Made by a program: the position numbers and the translations under genes
The notes under the pieces: generated by a model
The model's input: the letters and a program-made list of their open reading frames with translations, nothing else
What the model was told of the DNA's origin: nothing
Databases searched by the model: none
In this document: positions 34,007 to 45,900 of the stretch, piece by piece
Layout of the letters: each line of letters starts with the position of its first letter
How positions within the stretch are numbered: position 1 is the stretch's first letter
Assembly: GCA_965112735.1 (NCBI GenBank)
Contig: OZ218964.1
Coordinates: 2,480,001-2,544,000 of the forward strand
DNA from: Phaeosaccion multiseriatum
Taxonomy: Eukaryota > Ochrophyta, other classes
DNA: 64,000 nt
Direction of reading: 5' to 3'

Positions 34007-35290
34007 ATGACGTGGAACCAGGAGCTGATGACGATGATGAGGGCGGCTAGAAACGCTGGAGGACAGAGGAAACGAAGATGTTGGACGGGGGTGGACCCTC
34101 CATCCCACAGCAAGTTCTACGATGCGGCCCGCATCGAGGAGCTTCAGCTCATGACGCGGAGCTGGTTTCTGGAGGAGCCGCTGTTCGCTGGATCACCCTG
34201 CATACTTGACTTTGCGGATACGGGAGAGCGGTTTGGTCTGAGGGGAAGTGTGCAGCTTAAAGAGGAGGAAGGGGCGGGAGAGGACAGCTGCAGTGATGTT
34301 GTGTACGTCGAGGATGACATTGCTGCCTCAGAGGCAGCAGAGCGTAGCGCAAATGTCGAGGAGTCGCTCACTGCACTCAAGAGCCTCTCGCCTTCTGCGC
34401 AGTTTCTAGCAAAGAGCGCGGGTATCGCGATTCCAGCGAAGAAGGTGGCCACCAAGGAGGAGAAGGCCAAGTTCCTGAAGGAGTCCTCGATGTACAGAGG
34501 TGCCGCAGCCGGGCCACGACCAGAGAGGGGAGAGGTGTTAGCAAATGGTGCGATCGACTTTGACCGCTGGGCTTGTGACTGGAACGGGGGCTGCACGGAC
34601 GTGGAGAAAGGACTGCGCAAGTGGGGCAATGTTTACCGCAAGACGAGTGCGCATCTGCGCCAGCACTATGATCTGCTGAAGAGGAGGATGAACGCGAAGG
34701 CCACTATGCAGCCGATTTTGCAGATGGGGGCTACGCTGACGAGGGACTTGAGGCGGCCTGCGCCTGGGGAGGACTTCGTCAACTCCCTCTTGGAGCCACA
34801 GCCGACGTGCCCATCGCCAGGACAGCTCGAGCAGCAGAGGCAGCTGAGAGAGGGGCCTGTGCCTTTGGTAGCAGCAACTGCTGCGGCAGTGGCTGCGAGT
34901 AGCGCCGAGGCGTGCACCCTGCGGGACCAAGTCTCTTCCCTCTCTTCGCAGGGAGGAGCGGTGCACGTTTCTTCCCTCTCTTCGCAGGGAGGAAGCGTGC
35001 CTGATAGCGGTGCCAGTGGTCAACCGGCCGCACTTCCCGATGAACCACGGCGGAAGAGGGCCTTCAAGATGTGCAAGACGTGCGGGCATTGTCAGGATGC
35101 TCTGAGGGGTGGCGTGAGCGTGCACACAGCAGGGACGAAGAAGACTTGCGCCGTGCCCGACACCGAGAAGCGGCCCAGGAAGCGCAATCGCAGGGGCGAG
35201 CTCATTCCAGAGAGCCAGTCCGCCAGCAAGATGTATGGTGGGCTCTGTGAGTGTGTATTCTGCAGTTCATTTGCAGCTTCTAAGCCATAG
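34007..35290 (+). CDS. Unrecognised 427-residue ORF, possibly mobile-element encoded
   Basis: ORF starting MTWNQELMTMMRAARNAGGQ. The middle is charged and helical. A conserved-looking core includes FDRWACDWNGGCTDVEKGL and WGNVYRKTSAHLRQHYDLL. A short Ser-Gln-Gly unit (VSSLSSQGG) is duplicated at about residues 305-330. The C-terminus has a Cys/His cluster: MCKTCGHCQDALRGGVSVH, then C-AVPDTEKRPRKR, and later CECVFC. This resembles small zinc-binding tails seen in transposon-encoded proteins, but I cannot name the family. It lies head to head with the transposase remains, about 60 bases away, and upstream of a perfect hairpin. Confidence 0.5.
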   Translation: MTWNQELMTMMRAARNAGGQRKRRCWTGVDPPSHSKFYDAARIEELQLMTRSWFLEEPLFAGSPCILDFADTGERFGLRGSVQLKEEEGAGEDSCSDVVYVEDDIAASEAAERSANVEESLTALKSLSPSAQFLAKSAGIAIPAKKVATKEEKAKFLKESSMYRGAAAGPRPERGEVLANGAIDFDRWACDWNGGCTDVEKGLRKWGNVYRKTSAHLRQHYDLLKRRMNAKATMQPILQMGATLTRDLRRPAPGEDFVNSLLEPQPTCPSPGQLEQQRQLREGPVPLVAATAAAVAASSAEACTLRDQVSSLSSQGGAVHVSSLSSQGGSVPDSGASGQPAALPDEPRRKRAFKMCKTCGHCQDALRGGVSVHTAGTKKTCAVPDTEKRPRKRNRRGELIPESQSASKMYGGLCECVFCSSFAASKP

Positions 35291-35386
35291 AAAGGCCAAA
35301 TAGGGAAAAAAGGGGGGCAAAGTCTCTTCGCTTGTTGTAATCCACTAGCCAGTCGCCAGTTGTGGTGGGGGAATTTGAATTTAATT

Positions 35387-35407
35387 GGCTGGCCCTTCGG
35401 GCCAGCC
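35387..35407. repeat. Perfect 9-bp inverted repeat with 3-base loop
   Basis: GGCTGGCCC and GGGCCAGCC flank a TTC loop, within an AT-rich flank, about 100 bases after the 427-residue ORF. It could be a 3' processing or terminal structure of the mobile-element-like patch. There is no proof. Confidence 0.6.
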
Positions 35408-35565
35408 CTATTAGCACGATATTCGCCCGAGAATCGATCTATGTGTCCAACCATCGAACCATCGGAAATGCGTGAAAACCAGAATTTTCCACAGGTTGAC
35501 GGCCGGACTTTCGTCCTTTGTGCAGCAGCAGGGCTTCGCTGCATAACACTTCAGTGCGGTCTCCA

Positions 35566-38500
35566 ATGATCATCCTGGCTCTTCTGAGCATCGGCTTGCT
35601 CACTCAGGTGCGTAATAGAATCTGAGACAAAAGCTCCAGTGGCAAAAAAAAGAGAGGGAAGGCACTTAAAATACTTTGACTCTTGATGTGATCTGTCCAG
35701 GGCGTCGCGTCGGCTGGGGGTGCAGAACAACAACAACGAGTTCTGCAGGCAGTGGACTGCTCCGCGCGCTGTCTGGAAATTAACCCCGAGGAGCCATGCT
35801 TTGAGGACTCCTCGTGCCCGGGCGGCGGCCAAGACGGGGGTGAGTACATCAAGCAGAGGGAGCCACCCTTTGCTTTCCCGAGGTATTTCTTGAGTACCAT
35901 TAGCTTCAGTCACCTTTTCGTGCCTCCTCCCCCTCTTGGCTTGGCTGCTTGACTTCGAACTTGGGGGAAAAGATGGATGCTTACAGCTTCATCTCTCGCT
36001 GTCCCCCCCCTTTTTTGCTGCTGACTGGCTGCTCTCCACCACAGGCACAGGATGCAATGCTGCTGGTATCGGCGTGCTGTGTCGCTTCTGCTCTTTTAAA
36101 AACTTTGGCCCGTGCCCAGGCGAGACATCCTCGGCCACTGACACTCCGGTGATGACGCCCACTCCAACAGGAGTGCCCGCCGCTGGAGGAAGCGACGACA
36201 CGTGCGGCACCCGTTGCTTGGGGATAAATGCAGTCGAGACTTGCTTCCTGGACCCTTCGTGTCTGGACTGCGCGAGTGACGCCCGCTCTTGTGAGTCCCT
36301 CGCTCCCCTCTGCTTGTCGCTCCTCCTTCCTGTTTTCGCCTCGCTCGGTCAGCACCCCATCCCCGCCCGTCTCGCTCCGGCCAAGTAAGCCAGTGCTCAC
36401 ATGGCCCTCCTCCCTCCATCCCCCGCCCTGGCCTCTCTCGAATCTCCACAGGCCTCGGATGCAACGCTGCCGGTCTCGGCCAAGAATGCCGCTACTGCTT
36501 CGGCGATTATGGTCCGTGCCCTGACGTCTCATCTTCGACACCAGAGCCAACGCCTGCTCCTGTGGACCCAGTGACCCCTGCACCCACGACAACACCCCCG
36601 GCCAGCTCTCCTACCACCATACCACCAACAAGCGTTCCAAGCAGCGGCGACACGTGCTCTGCCCGCTGCCTGTCTGTCGAGCCATGCGTTGAGGACGAAG
36701 GCTGTCTGGCGTGCGCCAGTGATCCTTACTCTTGTGAGTCAAGAAGAAAGGAGAGCAACCGTTGGATCCTGCCCGGTGACCTCACTCATGCGGTGTGGAC
36801 CTCTTTTGTTACTTCGCCGCTCCACAGGGTGACTGGCGCACTGCCTGTGACTCACCTCCTCCCGCCAATGACCCCCCCTCCTCCCCTCCTCCCCCTCTTG
36901 AATTTGCGTTTCTCCAATAAAAACAATGCCCAACACAGGTCTTGGATGCAACGCACGTGGTTTGGGACAAATTTGTCGCTTCTGTGGCTTCGGATTTTAC
37001 CCAGACTGCCAAGCAGCCCCTAGCATGTCCCCAGAAACGCAGGTTTGTGGCGATTTGTCGTGGGTGCCCTGCTGCTCCTCTGCCCTTGGTCGCCCTTCCT
37101 GTTGTTTTCTCTCCTGCCTTTCCTCCCTCTTTCCCTGACTGGAGGTTGCATACCTCGGTTGCTTGGTGCTTACCACGGCGCCATGCTTTCCCCCTCCGCC
37201 GCTGTGCCTCTCGGCCAACACACGGCCCCTCCATCAATCGTCTGTCATTCTCAGGCCCCGACCGTCGCACCAACAAGCGTCGTACCGACCTTAGCTCCAA
37301 CGACTGCTGCCCTCACTACTGCACCCTCTCCGGTATGATGTGGCTTCCAGGGAGCCCTCTCCGCCTCATTTTCTCTGCTCGCGTGTCTTAACTCTGGTGA
37401 CCAGTGCCTGAGCTTGCTCCCATCCTCCCCTGCTCTCACGTGGCACCCATCGTCTGTCATTCTCAGGCCCCCACCACCGCCGCTCCGACCCTCACCCCCA
37501 CGATGGCGCCCACCACCATGGCTCCAACCGCCACTCCGACGGCAGCTCCGACGACCGCTGCCCCCACTGATGCACCCACTCCGGTACGTCTCCCCTTCCT
37601 ATTGTTTCCTACCCTGCCTCTCCTCCCTCTCTCCCTGACTGGTGGTTGCGCAGCTTGGTTGCTTGCTGCTAGTCCCGGCGCCAATCTCGCCCCCCTCCCC
37701 CGCTGTTCCTCCCGGCCACACGGCCCTCCATCAATCGTTTGTCATTCTCAGGCCCCGACCACCGCCGCTCCGACCCTCACCCCCACGATGGCGCCCACCA
37801 CCATGGCTCCAACCGCCACTCCGACGGCAGCTCCAATGACTGCTGCCCCCACTGTTGCACCCTCTGATGTACGCCGGCTCTACCTTCCTCTGGCCTTCCC
37901 TTCCCTCTCCGCTGCCTCATTTTCTCTGCTCGTGTGTCCCAACTCTGATGACCGATGCCTAAGCATGTTCCCATCCCTCTTCCCCTGCTCTCACGCGGCA
38001 CCCATCGTCTGTCTCAGGCCCCTACCACAAACGCTCCGACGACCGCTGCACCGACTCAGGTACGCCACGAGTGTTTTCTGCGTGAAGGAGAGAGCGCGGG
38101 GTGTGGAGGAAGAAGTGAGGGAGGGAGTGAGTGAGTGGCGGAGCGAGTGAGGGGAGGACTGACACAGTCAGGGAGTTGGTGAGTGTGTGAGGGAGTGAGT
38201 GGGTGACGGAGTGAGGGACTGCAAAACTGAGCGAGGTACGGAGGAGGAGGGAGAAAATGTGCGCGTGCATGCGTGATTGTGTGAGTGATTGAGGGCGTGA
38301 GCGAGTGAGTGCGTGATGAAGTGAGTGGGTGAGTGAATGAGAAGTGCGTGCGTGATTGTGTGAGTGATTGAGGGCGTGAGCGAGTGAGTGCGTGATGAAG
38401 TGAGTGGGTGAGTGAATGAGAAGTGCGTGCGTGCGGCGTGAGTGATTGAGTCCATCCGTGCGCGAGTAAGTACGTGAGGGAGGGAGCAGTGCGTGAGTGA

Positions 38501-41500
38501 GCGAAAAACTGAGGGATTGGGGTGGGGTGGAGGTGGTGATATGTCACGACTTGGTGCCCTCCGCTTCTTCGCGTCGCCTCCTACCGCTTGGTGTGTCTCG
38601 TCTGTCTGAAGCTTACACCCATAATAATCCTTCTCCTTCGCTCTCGGCCTCCCACGTCCTCCATCGTCGTTCTCAGGCCCCGACCACCGCCGCCCCGACC
38701 CTCACCCCCACGATGGCGCCCACCACCATGACTCCAACCGCCACTCCGACCACCGCTCCGACGACTACTGCCCCCACGGCTGCTCCGACTCCGGTATGTG
38801 GGGGCTGTGGTGGTGCCGTTGTCTGCCTTACCTGCTGTTTCCTCCCCTGCTTCTCCTCCCTCTCCCTTACTGGTGGTTGCGTAGCTTGGTTGCTTGCTGC
38901 TAGCCCTGGCGCTAATCTCGCCCCCCCTCCGCCGCTGTTCCTCCCGTCCACACGGCCCTCCCATCAATCGTCTGTCATTCTCAGGCCCCGACCACCGCCG
39001 CTCCGACCCTCACCCCCACGATGGCGCCCACCACCATGGCTCCAACCGCCACTCCGACGGCAGCTCCGACGACCGCGGCCCCCACTGATGCACCCACTCC
39101 GGTATGTGGGGGCTGTGGTGGTGCCGTTGTCTGCCTTACCTGCTGTTTCCTCCCCTGCTTCTCCTCCCTCTCCCAGACTGGTGGTTGCGTAGCTTGGTTG
39201 CTTGCTGCTAGCCCTGGCGCTAATCTCGCCCCCCCTCCGCCGCTGTTCCTCCCGTCCACACGGCCCTCCCATCAATCGTCTGTCATTCTCAGGCCCCGAC
39301 CACCGCCGCTCCGACCCTCACCCCCACGATGGCGCCCACCACCATGGCTCCAACCGCCACTCCGACGGCAGCTCCGACGACCGCGGCCCCCACTGATGCA
39401 CCCACTCCGGTATGTGGGGGCTGTGGTGGTGCCGTTGTCTGCCTTACCTGCTGTTTCCTCCCCTGCTTCTCCTCCCTCTCCCAGACTGGTGGTTGCGTAA
39501 CTTGGTTGCTTGCTGCTAGCCCTGGCGCTAATCTCGCCCCCCCTCCGCCGCTGTTCCTCCCGTCCACACGGCCCTCCCATCAATCGTCTGTCATTCTCAG
39601 GCCCCGACCACCGCCGCTCCGACCCTCACCCCCACGATGGCGCCCACCACCATGGCTCCAACCGCCACTCCGACGGCAGCTCCCGTCGTACCCACCCCGG
39701 CACCCGTCGTACCCACCCCGGCACCCGTCGTACCCACCCCGGCACCCGTCGTACCCACCCCGGTACGTGGGGGCTGTGGTGGTGTCGTTGCCTGCCATTC
39801 CCTTCCCCTCCTCCACCTCGCCTCCTCTCTTCTTCTGTCTAGACTCTGACCTGTGCTTGCCACTTTGTTACCCATCTCTGCTCTCCCAACGTCCGCTCCA
39901 TCGTCTTCCTCAGGCACCGACCACCGCCGCCCCCACAATGGCACCCACCCCCATGCCCTTGACCCCAGCTCCGACGGCGGCTCCCACTGCTGCCCCTGGC
40001 GCAGGTGAGAGGGGGATGAGTGTTCGACAAGCAGCTCTATAGCCATCGCCAGAAGAGGGCTGGCTGGGAGGAGAGCCCAGGCGGTTTTCTCCCGTTGTCA
40101 CTGCCCTGTCCCCTTCCTCCGTCGCTCGCTTCATCCCTCCCGTCTTCATTCCCACCGCGCCTCCTCCGCTCCTCTCATCGTTCTCATCTTGCTCTGGCGT
40201 GAGAGTGCAGGCCTTATTCCTTGCTCTTGCTTCATTTCGTTCAAGTCCGCCGTCCTTGCTTGTCTATTCTTGTTGGCCCTGAACCCGTCCTCCGCCCCCC
40301 GCCCCATCGGTTGCCCCAACCCCCCCACTCACGATACCAACCCGACGGACCCAGGTGGGTGTCCAGCTGGCCTTGAGGCGGCCTCGGACCCTACCACCGA
40401 GGCTTGCGTGGACATCGACGAGTGTGCCGACGGTCTGGACGACTGTGGACCGGCGGGCATCGGGGAGTGCACCAACTCCTTCAGCAGCTTCAGGTGCTCC
40501 TGCCCGTACCCGTTTGCACTGGCTCAGGAGAGCAACACTTGTTTGGAAGGACAACCGGAGCTCATCTTCACCGAGGTGCGTGGCGGATGCGCGAGTCGTC
40601 GAAGCAAGGGCCTCTCTCTATTTTTTCGACCCAGCGGTTATAGTAGGAGCTGGTGAGCATATACGTGGCTGGCCGGTGGCTGGGATGAGAAGTGATCTCC
40701 CACTAGGGCGCTTGTTGGCTGTCCGCCGTATGCATGTATTTGCTTGGCATCCTTTCACGTTTCATGCTCTTGTTAACCTTTACCACGGGCCCCTTCCACA
40801 CGTCGCTGCCCCCTTTAACTGTAGGTGTCGTCACCGACCGACCCCGCAGTGCAGGCGCAATACGAGTCAGACTACTTGACCCTAAGCTTGGAAGGAAGCG
40901 CTGTGCTTTCCTCACCTCCCTCAATCTTCAACCTGCAGGGCACGCCTAGCGGCCAGATCATCATGTCCAAGTATCGAATTGGTTTGACGGACGCCCTCAT
41001 CAGTTTGATTCCGGAGGGTGTCGAAGATGCAGACCTCCTTCCGGGAGTTAGCGTGGGGTTCGACACTTCCGTGACGGGGCAAGTTCTCGGGGGGACCATC
41101 GAAAGTATGACCGGCCAAGGAGACCTAGTCTTCACCTCCGAGTTCGAGGCGGGGCCTGCAGGCCGCATACTCTCGGCGATGCAATTGAATTTCCCGCCGA
41201 CCCACTCGGAACCGCCTCCGACAGAGGAGGAGGTACGTCACCGCTGCCCTCATGCTGATGGGCCTTCGCGCCAGCGTGCGTGCGTGGCTTGGCTCCTGGC
41301 CCCCTCGCTCGCTCGCTCCTCCTCCTCCTCCTCCTCCTCCTCCTCCTCCTCCTCCTCCTCCTCCTCCTCCTCCTCCTCCACCACCTCCCCAAAGCCTCAC
41401 TTGCTTCAACGCCTCCGTCCTGACTCCTCTCCCTCCCCCCTCGACTGCTTTGCCCTGCCTCGCATTACACCACCAGCTGCTCGAGTTCAGTGAAAGTCCA

Positions 41501-42443
41501 GCTTCTCTTCTTCTTGAACTAGAGACCGCCTCTGACGGTGTCCTAACTGGAGTCCGCTTCGTCCCCAGCGCTGTGACTGAGTTCGTGGCCGCTTTGGAGG
41601 AGTTGGAGGAGACCGCGGAGGGTGGGGAGGAGAGGCGTCGTCTCCAGAACAAAGGGATTGAAGCTGCCAAGAGGATCCAGGCAATATTAGGGGAATGTTT
41701 CTCCAGGGGCCCGCCCAATGTAAGTCACTTGGGGAGCAAGCAAGTGTGTCACGAGAAGGGGCGGGTAGAAGCTGAGAAGGACCAAGTGAACAAGCAAGGG
41801 GTGGGTCACATGGAAGTGTTTGAAGTATGACGTTCGGAGCCACTCGTGCCACGCCCCTCGCCCGGCCCCTCCCTCTCTCACAATTGGACATTCTACCCCT
41901 GCCTCGCTCCGTCCGCTGATCTGTTACACCACTCTCTTGCTTTGTGCTCGCGACCTCTCACTCCAGTCTGCGGGGTGCTTCTTGACCTTCGTCGCAGAGA
42001 CTGCAGACTCCTTCTTCAAGGCGATTCGTTGCGTCTGCGCCATCTTGGACTTGGTCCCGTTGGGAAGGAATTTGGTCAAGAGGATACCCCTCATAAGGAT
42101 TATGTGCCTCGTGGGCGACATCATGGGAGGTTCGCTCCCGCCACCACCAGGAGCGACGACAGGTATATCCTTGGACCCTCCGCCCGGTCAAATTATCATC
42201 GGGTTTACAACTGGGCTGTGCGAGGCGGGGGAGGCGGTTAGTCAGGTCACCACGTACCCCTTCCCGCTCTGCTGCCGGCAAGGCTATCTCTACGCTTCCT
42301 GCTCGAATCAGTTCTGTGCCGGAGACGAGCCCAGGTGCCTAGCTGGACTCATCCGCGTGGAGACCCTCTCAGCCGGCCAGTTGTGGTACAATACGCCTCC
42401 GGGCTGTCGACAAGGGGACTGCGGGTGCCCTGTTGCTGCGTAA
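35566..42443 (+). CDS. Secreted modular protein: Cys-rich repeats, PT-rich stalk, EGF-like domain
   Basis: Eighteen exons close in frame (1,039 residues): 35566-35607, 35701-35839, 36045-36290, 36452-36733, 36939-37042, 37255-37332, 37467-37583, 37752-37868, 38018-38059, 38677-38793, 38985-39101, 39293-39409, 39601-39762, 39914-40004, 40355-40575, 40825-41232, 41477-41719 and 41967-42443. Exon 1 is a signal peptide (MIILALLSIGLLTQ). Exons 2-5 give four Cys modules of type C-x3-C-L-x-(I/V)-(N/E)-x2-E-x-C-(F/V)-x-D-x2-C and GCNAAGLGQECRYCF. Exons 6-14 form a Pro/Thr stalk likely O-glycosylated. Exon 15 is a calcium-binding EGF motif (DIDECADGLDDCGPAG). Exons 16-18 encode a unique, Cys-containing C-terminal domain. 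It is probably a cell-surface or matrix adhesin; that is inference. Confidence 0.8.
38265..38425. repeat. About 71-base tandem duplication in a GTGA-rich intron
   Basis: In the 617-base intron between stalk exons 9 and 10. A unit containing GTGCGTGATGAAGTGAGTGG occurs twice, in a wider (GTGA)-like tract (38115-38490). Confidence 0.8.
38677..39762 (+). repeat. 308-base tandem array of exon plus intron
   Basis: Exons start at 38677, 38985, 39293 and 39601, exactly 308 bases apart. Each of the first three is 117 nt (39 codons, APTTAAPTLTPTMAPTTMAP and onward), and the intervening introns are almost identical. The fourth exon has a 21-nt sub-repeat (PVVPTPA) inserted. Phase 0 on both sides lets units be added without disturbing the frame. 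Confidence 0.95.
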
Positions 42444-42988
42444 CAAGGAGTTTGAGCTCTCGTCGTTTCTTTCCTCGCCCCATGTTACTCTAGGCCCCTG
42501 CCTGATCAATACCCTCTCCACTCTGCAAAACACTGAAGAGAGGGCGCACTACTTCGTAGCTCGTCGTGGCTGAGTCAATTTATTGTTTTTGTCCTTTTTT
42601 GAATGAGAAGCCTCCTGAAGCAACAACCGTCCCCCTCATCTCCTGATAAAGTTCCGTAGCAGCTGCGGATAATCAAACACTAAACTAAACGGTCACAATG
42701 GTTAAAGGTCGAGTAGCTAACCCAATCCGTTGTCTCTATTAGCTTATCTTTGTCTGTCCTAAAGCGACAACGGCTGGTGGATAGTGGCGCTGTAGGCACC
42801 ATGCATTGCCCGATGCTCGGCCTTTCTCCAGGCCTTTCTCCACATACCTCTAGTTATCTGAACGAGAGAGAAACAGAAAAGGGAGGATGGAATAAGGAAC
42901 CAGATACTTTAAAAACGCAAACTGCGCCATACGCGACCACGTCTCTCAACTTCTACGAAGTACGATACAAGGTGATGCCGACACCACC
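42444..42988. other. Short interval between convergent genes
   Basis: Shared 3' flanking region. No gene and no strong repeat. The AT-richer stretch 42580-42760 may hold polyadenylation signals, which I cannot assign. Confidence 0.5.
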
Positions 42989-45900
42989 TCAAACGGGGCA
43001 CGCCTGGAAGCGGCCGAAACCGCAGTAGCGGCATTCAGTCGTGGAAACCTTCTTGATCAAGGCCCCGCATCCAATGCCGCTGTCCTCGTACTGCCCCGAG
43101 GGGGGCTTCTCGCCCCCAGGGCACGTCTTGTCGAAGACACAGGGCTCGTAGGGGTTAACGGCGAGACAGGCAGCGGCGCACACGTCTAGGGGAGGTGCGT
43201 AGGTCGGAGGAGGGGTAGGCACGTAGGTGGAAGGAGGAGTGGGGACGTAGGTCGGTGTTGGCGTGGGCGGGTCGTCGCAACCGGTCTTGGGGGGGCAGTT
43301 GTTGTCCGCGGGGCACTTGGCGTCGCCAGGGAGCTTGTCGCACCTACGGCAGGTGCGCATGCCGAAGAGGTTGCACCCCTGGCCGCCGGGGCAGGAGTTG
43401 TCGATGAAGCAGGTGAGGCCCTGAGCGTCGCACATGCTCTGGCACTGGATGCAGTCTTGGTCCAAGCAGTCCTCTGTGGGGGGGGGGCGATGAGGGGCGT
43501 GTGTGTGATTCAGTGCTGGATGAGAGAAGAGACAGGGATTCTGAGTGGAAACGCAAGCAGCAGGGGTGGTGTCGCTCGAACGTGCTGTGAGGAAGGCATC
43601 GAAGCGAAGGAGCATTTTTCGTACCTGGAGGGGTAGGAGGGGGTGTGGGAGGGTGGGTAGGAGAAGAGGCAGGGGTCCCGGTGGGCGCGGCTGTGGTGGG
43701 TGCGGCCGTTGGGGCTGTGGTCGGGGCGGTGGAGGTTGGAGCCTGAGAATGATGATGGAAGACCACAGGAAAGCAGGTTGTGGAGAGGAGATGCAGCGTT
43801 AAGCTCCCAGGAGAGAATGAAAGGAGAGGAGGCGAGCGAGGGGTGGGCGCGGTAGGTAAAGGGAAGGGTAGAGGGCAGGGGGGGGCACCCGGCCGCCTCG
43901 TCACATACCTGAGTGGGTGCAGCCGTTGGGGCAGCCGTCGGAGCTACGGTCGGTTGAGCCGTCGGTGCAAGCGTCGGAGCGGCGGTGGTCGGAGCCTGAG
44001 AATGACAGACGATTGACGAAGGGGCCGTGTGACCGGGAGGAACAGCGGGGGAGGGGGGCGAGATTGGCGCCGGGACTAGCGGTAAGCAACCAAGCTGCGC
44101 AACCACCAGTCAGGGAGAGAGGGAGGAAAGGCAGGGTAGGAAGGAAACAATAGGAAGGGAAGACGTACCGGAGTGGGTGCATCAGTGGGGGCAGCGGTCG
44201 TTGGAGCTGCCGTCGGAGTGGCGGTTGGAGCCATGGTGGTGGGCGCCATCGTGGGGGTGAGGGTCGGAGCGGCGGTGGTCGGGGCCTGAGAATGACAGAC
44301 GATTGATGGAAGGGCCGTGTGGCCGGGAGGAACAGCGGTGGAGGGGGGGCGAGATTAGCGCCAGCGCTAGCAGCAAGCAACCAAGCTACGCAACCACCAG
44401 TCAGGGAGAGGGGGAGGAGAGACAGGGTAGGAAACAATAGGAAGGGGAGACGTACCGGAGTGGGTGCATCAGTGGGGGCAGCGGTCGTCGGAGCAGCCGT
44501 CGGAGTGGCGGTTGGAGCCATGGTGGTGGGCGCCATCGTGGGGGTGAGGGTCGGAGCGGCGGTGGTCGGAGCCTGAGAACGACAGACGATTGATGGAGGT
44601 CCGTGTGGCCGGGAGGAACAGCGGGGGAGGGGGGCGAGGTTAGCGCCGGGACTAGCAGCAAGCAACCAAGCTACGCAACCACCAGTCAGGGAGAGAGGGA
44701 GGAGAGACAGGGTAGGAAACAATAGGAAGGGGAGACGTACCGGAGTGGGTGCATCAGTGGGGGCAGCGGTCGTCGGAGCAGCCGTCGGAGTGGCGGTTGG
44801 AGCCATGGTGGTGGGCGCCATCGTGGGGGTAAGGGTCGGAGCGGCGGTGGTCGGGGCCTGAGAATGATAGACCATCGATGGAGGTCTGTGTGGCCGGGAG
44901 GAACAGCGGGGGAGGGGGGCGAGGTTAGCGCCGGGACTAGCAGCAAGCAACCAAGCTGCGCAACCACCAGTCAGGGAGAGAGGGAGGAGAAGCAGGGTAG
45001 GAAACAGCAAGGAAGGGGACACGTACCGGAGTGGGTGCATCAGTGGGGGCAGCGGTCGTCGGAGCAGCCGTCGGAGTGGCGGTTGGAGCCATGGTGGTGG
45101 GCGCCATCGTGGGGGTGAGGGTCGGAGCGGCGGTGGTCGGGGCCTGAGAATGACAGACGATTGACGGGAGGGCCGTGTGGCCGGGAGGAACAGCGGCGGA
45201 GGGAGGCGAGATTGGCGCTGGGGTTAGCGCAAACAAGCAATCAATCCACGCAACCACCAGCCAGGGAAAGAGGGAGGAGAAGCAGGGGAGGAAACAGAAG
45301 CAAGGCATAGAACGGTCGGCACCACTAGCCTCCACATACCGGAGTGGGTGCCGGGGTGGGGGCCACCGCAATGATCTCTTGGATCTTGATGGAGATAAAG
45401 GCGTTCGTGAAGGCCTCGGCCTCAATGCCTGCACGGGTCGAAGCCGAGTACAGACACACACGCAGACATACGTAGCAGCGAGAGAAGCAGTGGCTTTCAG
45501 TGGGCAAGATGGAAACCAGGAACCGAGGTGAACGAGACAAAACAGGGCTCCAAGAACTCCCTTACAGCCCAGTTTCCTTACCTCCGCTGTCAAGGAGATC
45601 CAGATTCCACACGCCACCCCCCGTGGCGAAGGCGAGTGGTCCATAGTCGCGTGCGCCGCCCCCTGGAGCGAAAGGTGATTGATCGACGTCTGCCACGGGT
45701 ACGAAGCCCCCCGAGCCGTCGGAAGTGTAGGCCGTGTACGTCTCCATGCCATCCGCATTCGGGACGAGGTCTTTCGTGACTCCCAGGATGACATTGCCAG
45801 CAGAGCTCCTGTGCGTGCATGCATGTGGGTGAGGGGTGCGTGAGGGGGTCTGGTGGTTAGCCTTGCTGCATTGTAGCTGCTGCTTGTGTCTTAACGAAGG

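Noticed and set aside
35387-35407. Bacterial-type terminator
   Set aside because: The hairpin has no T-run, and the surroundings are eukaryotic. Kept only as an inverted repeat.
37404-38150. Continuous secreted ORF across stalk exons and introns
   Set aside because: Consensus splice sites and repeated phase-0 exons show that the intervening sequence is intronic.
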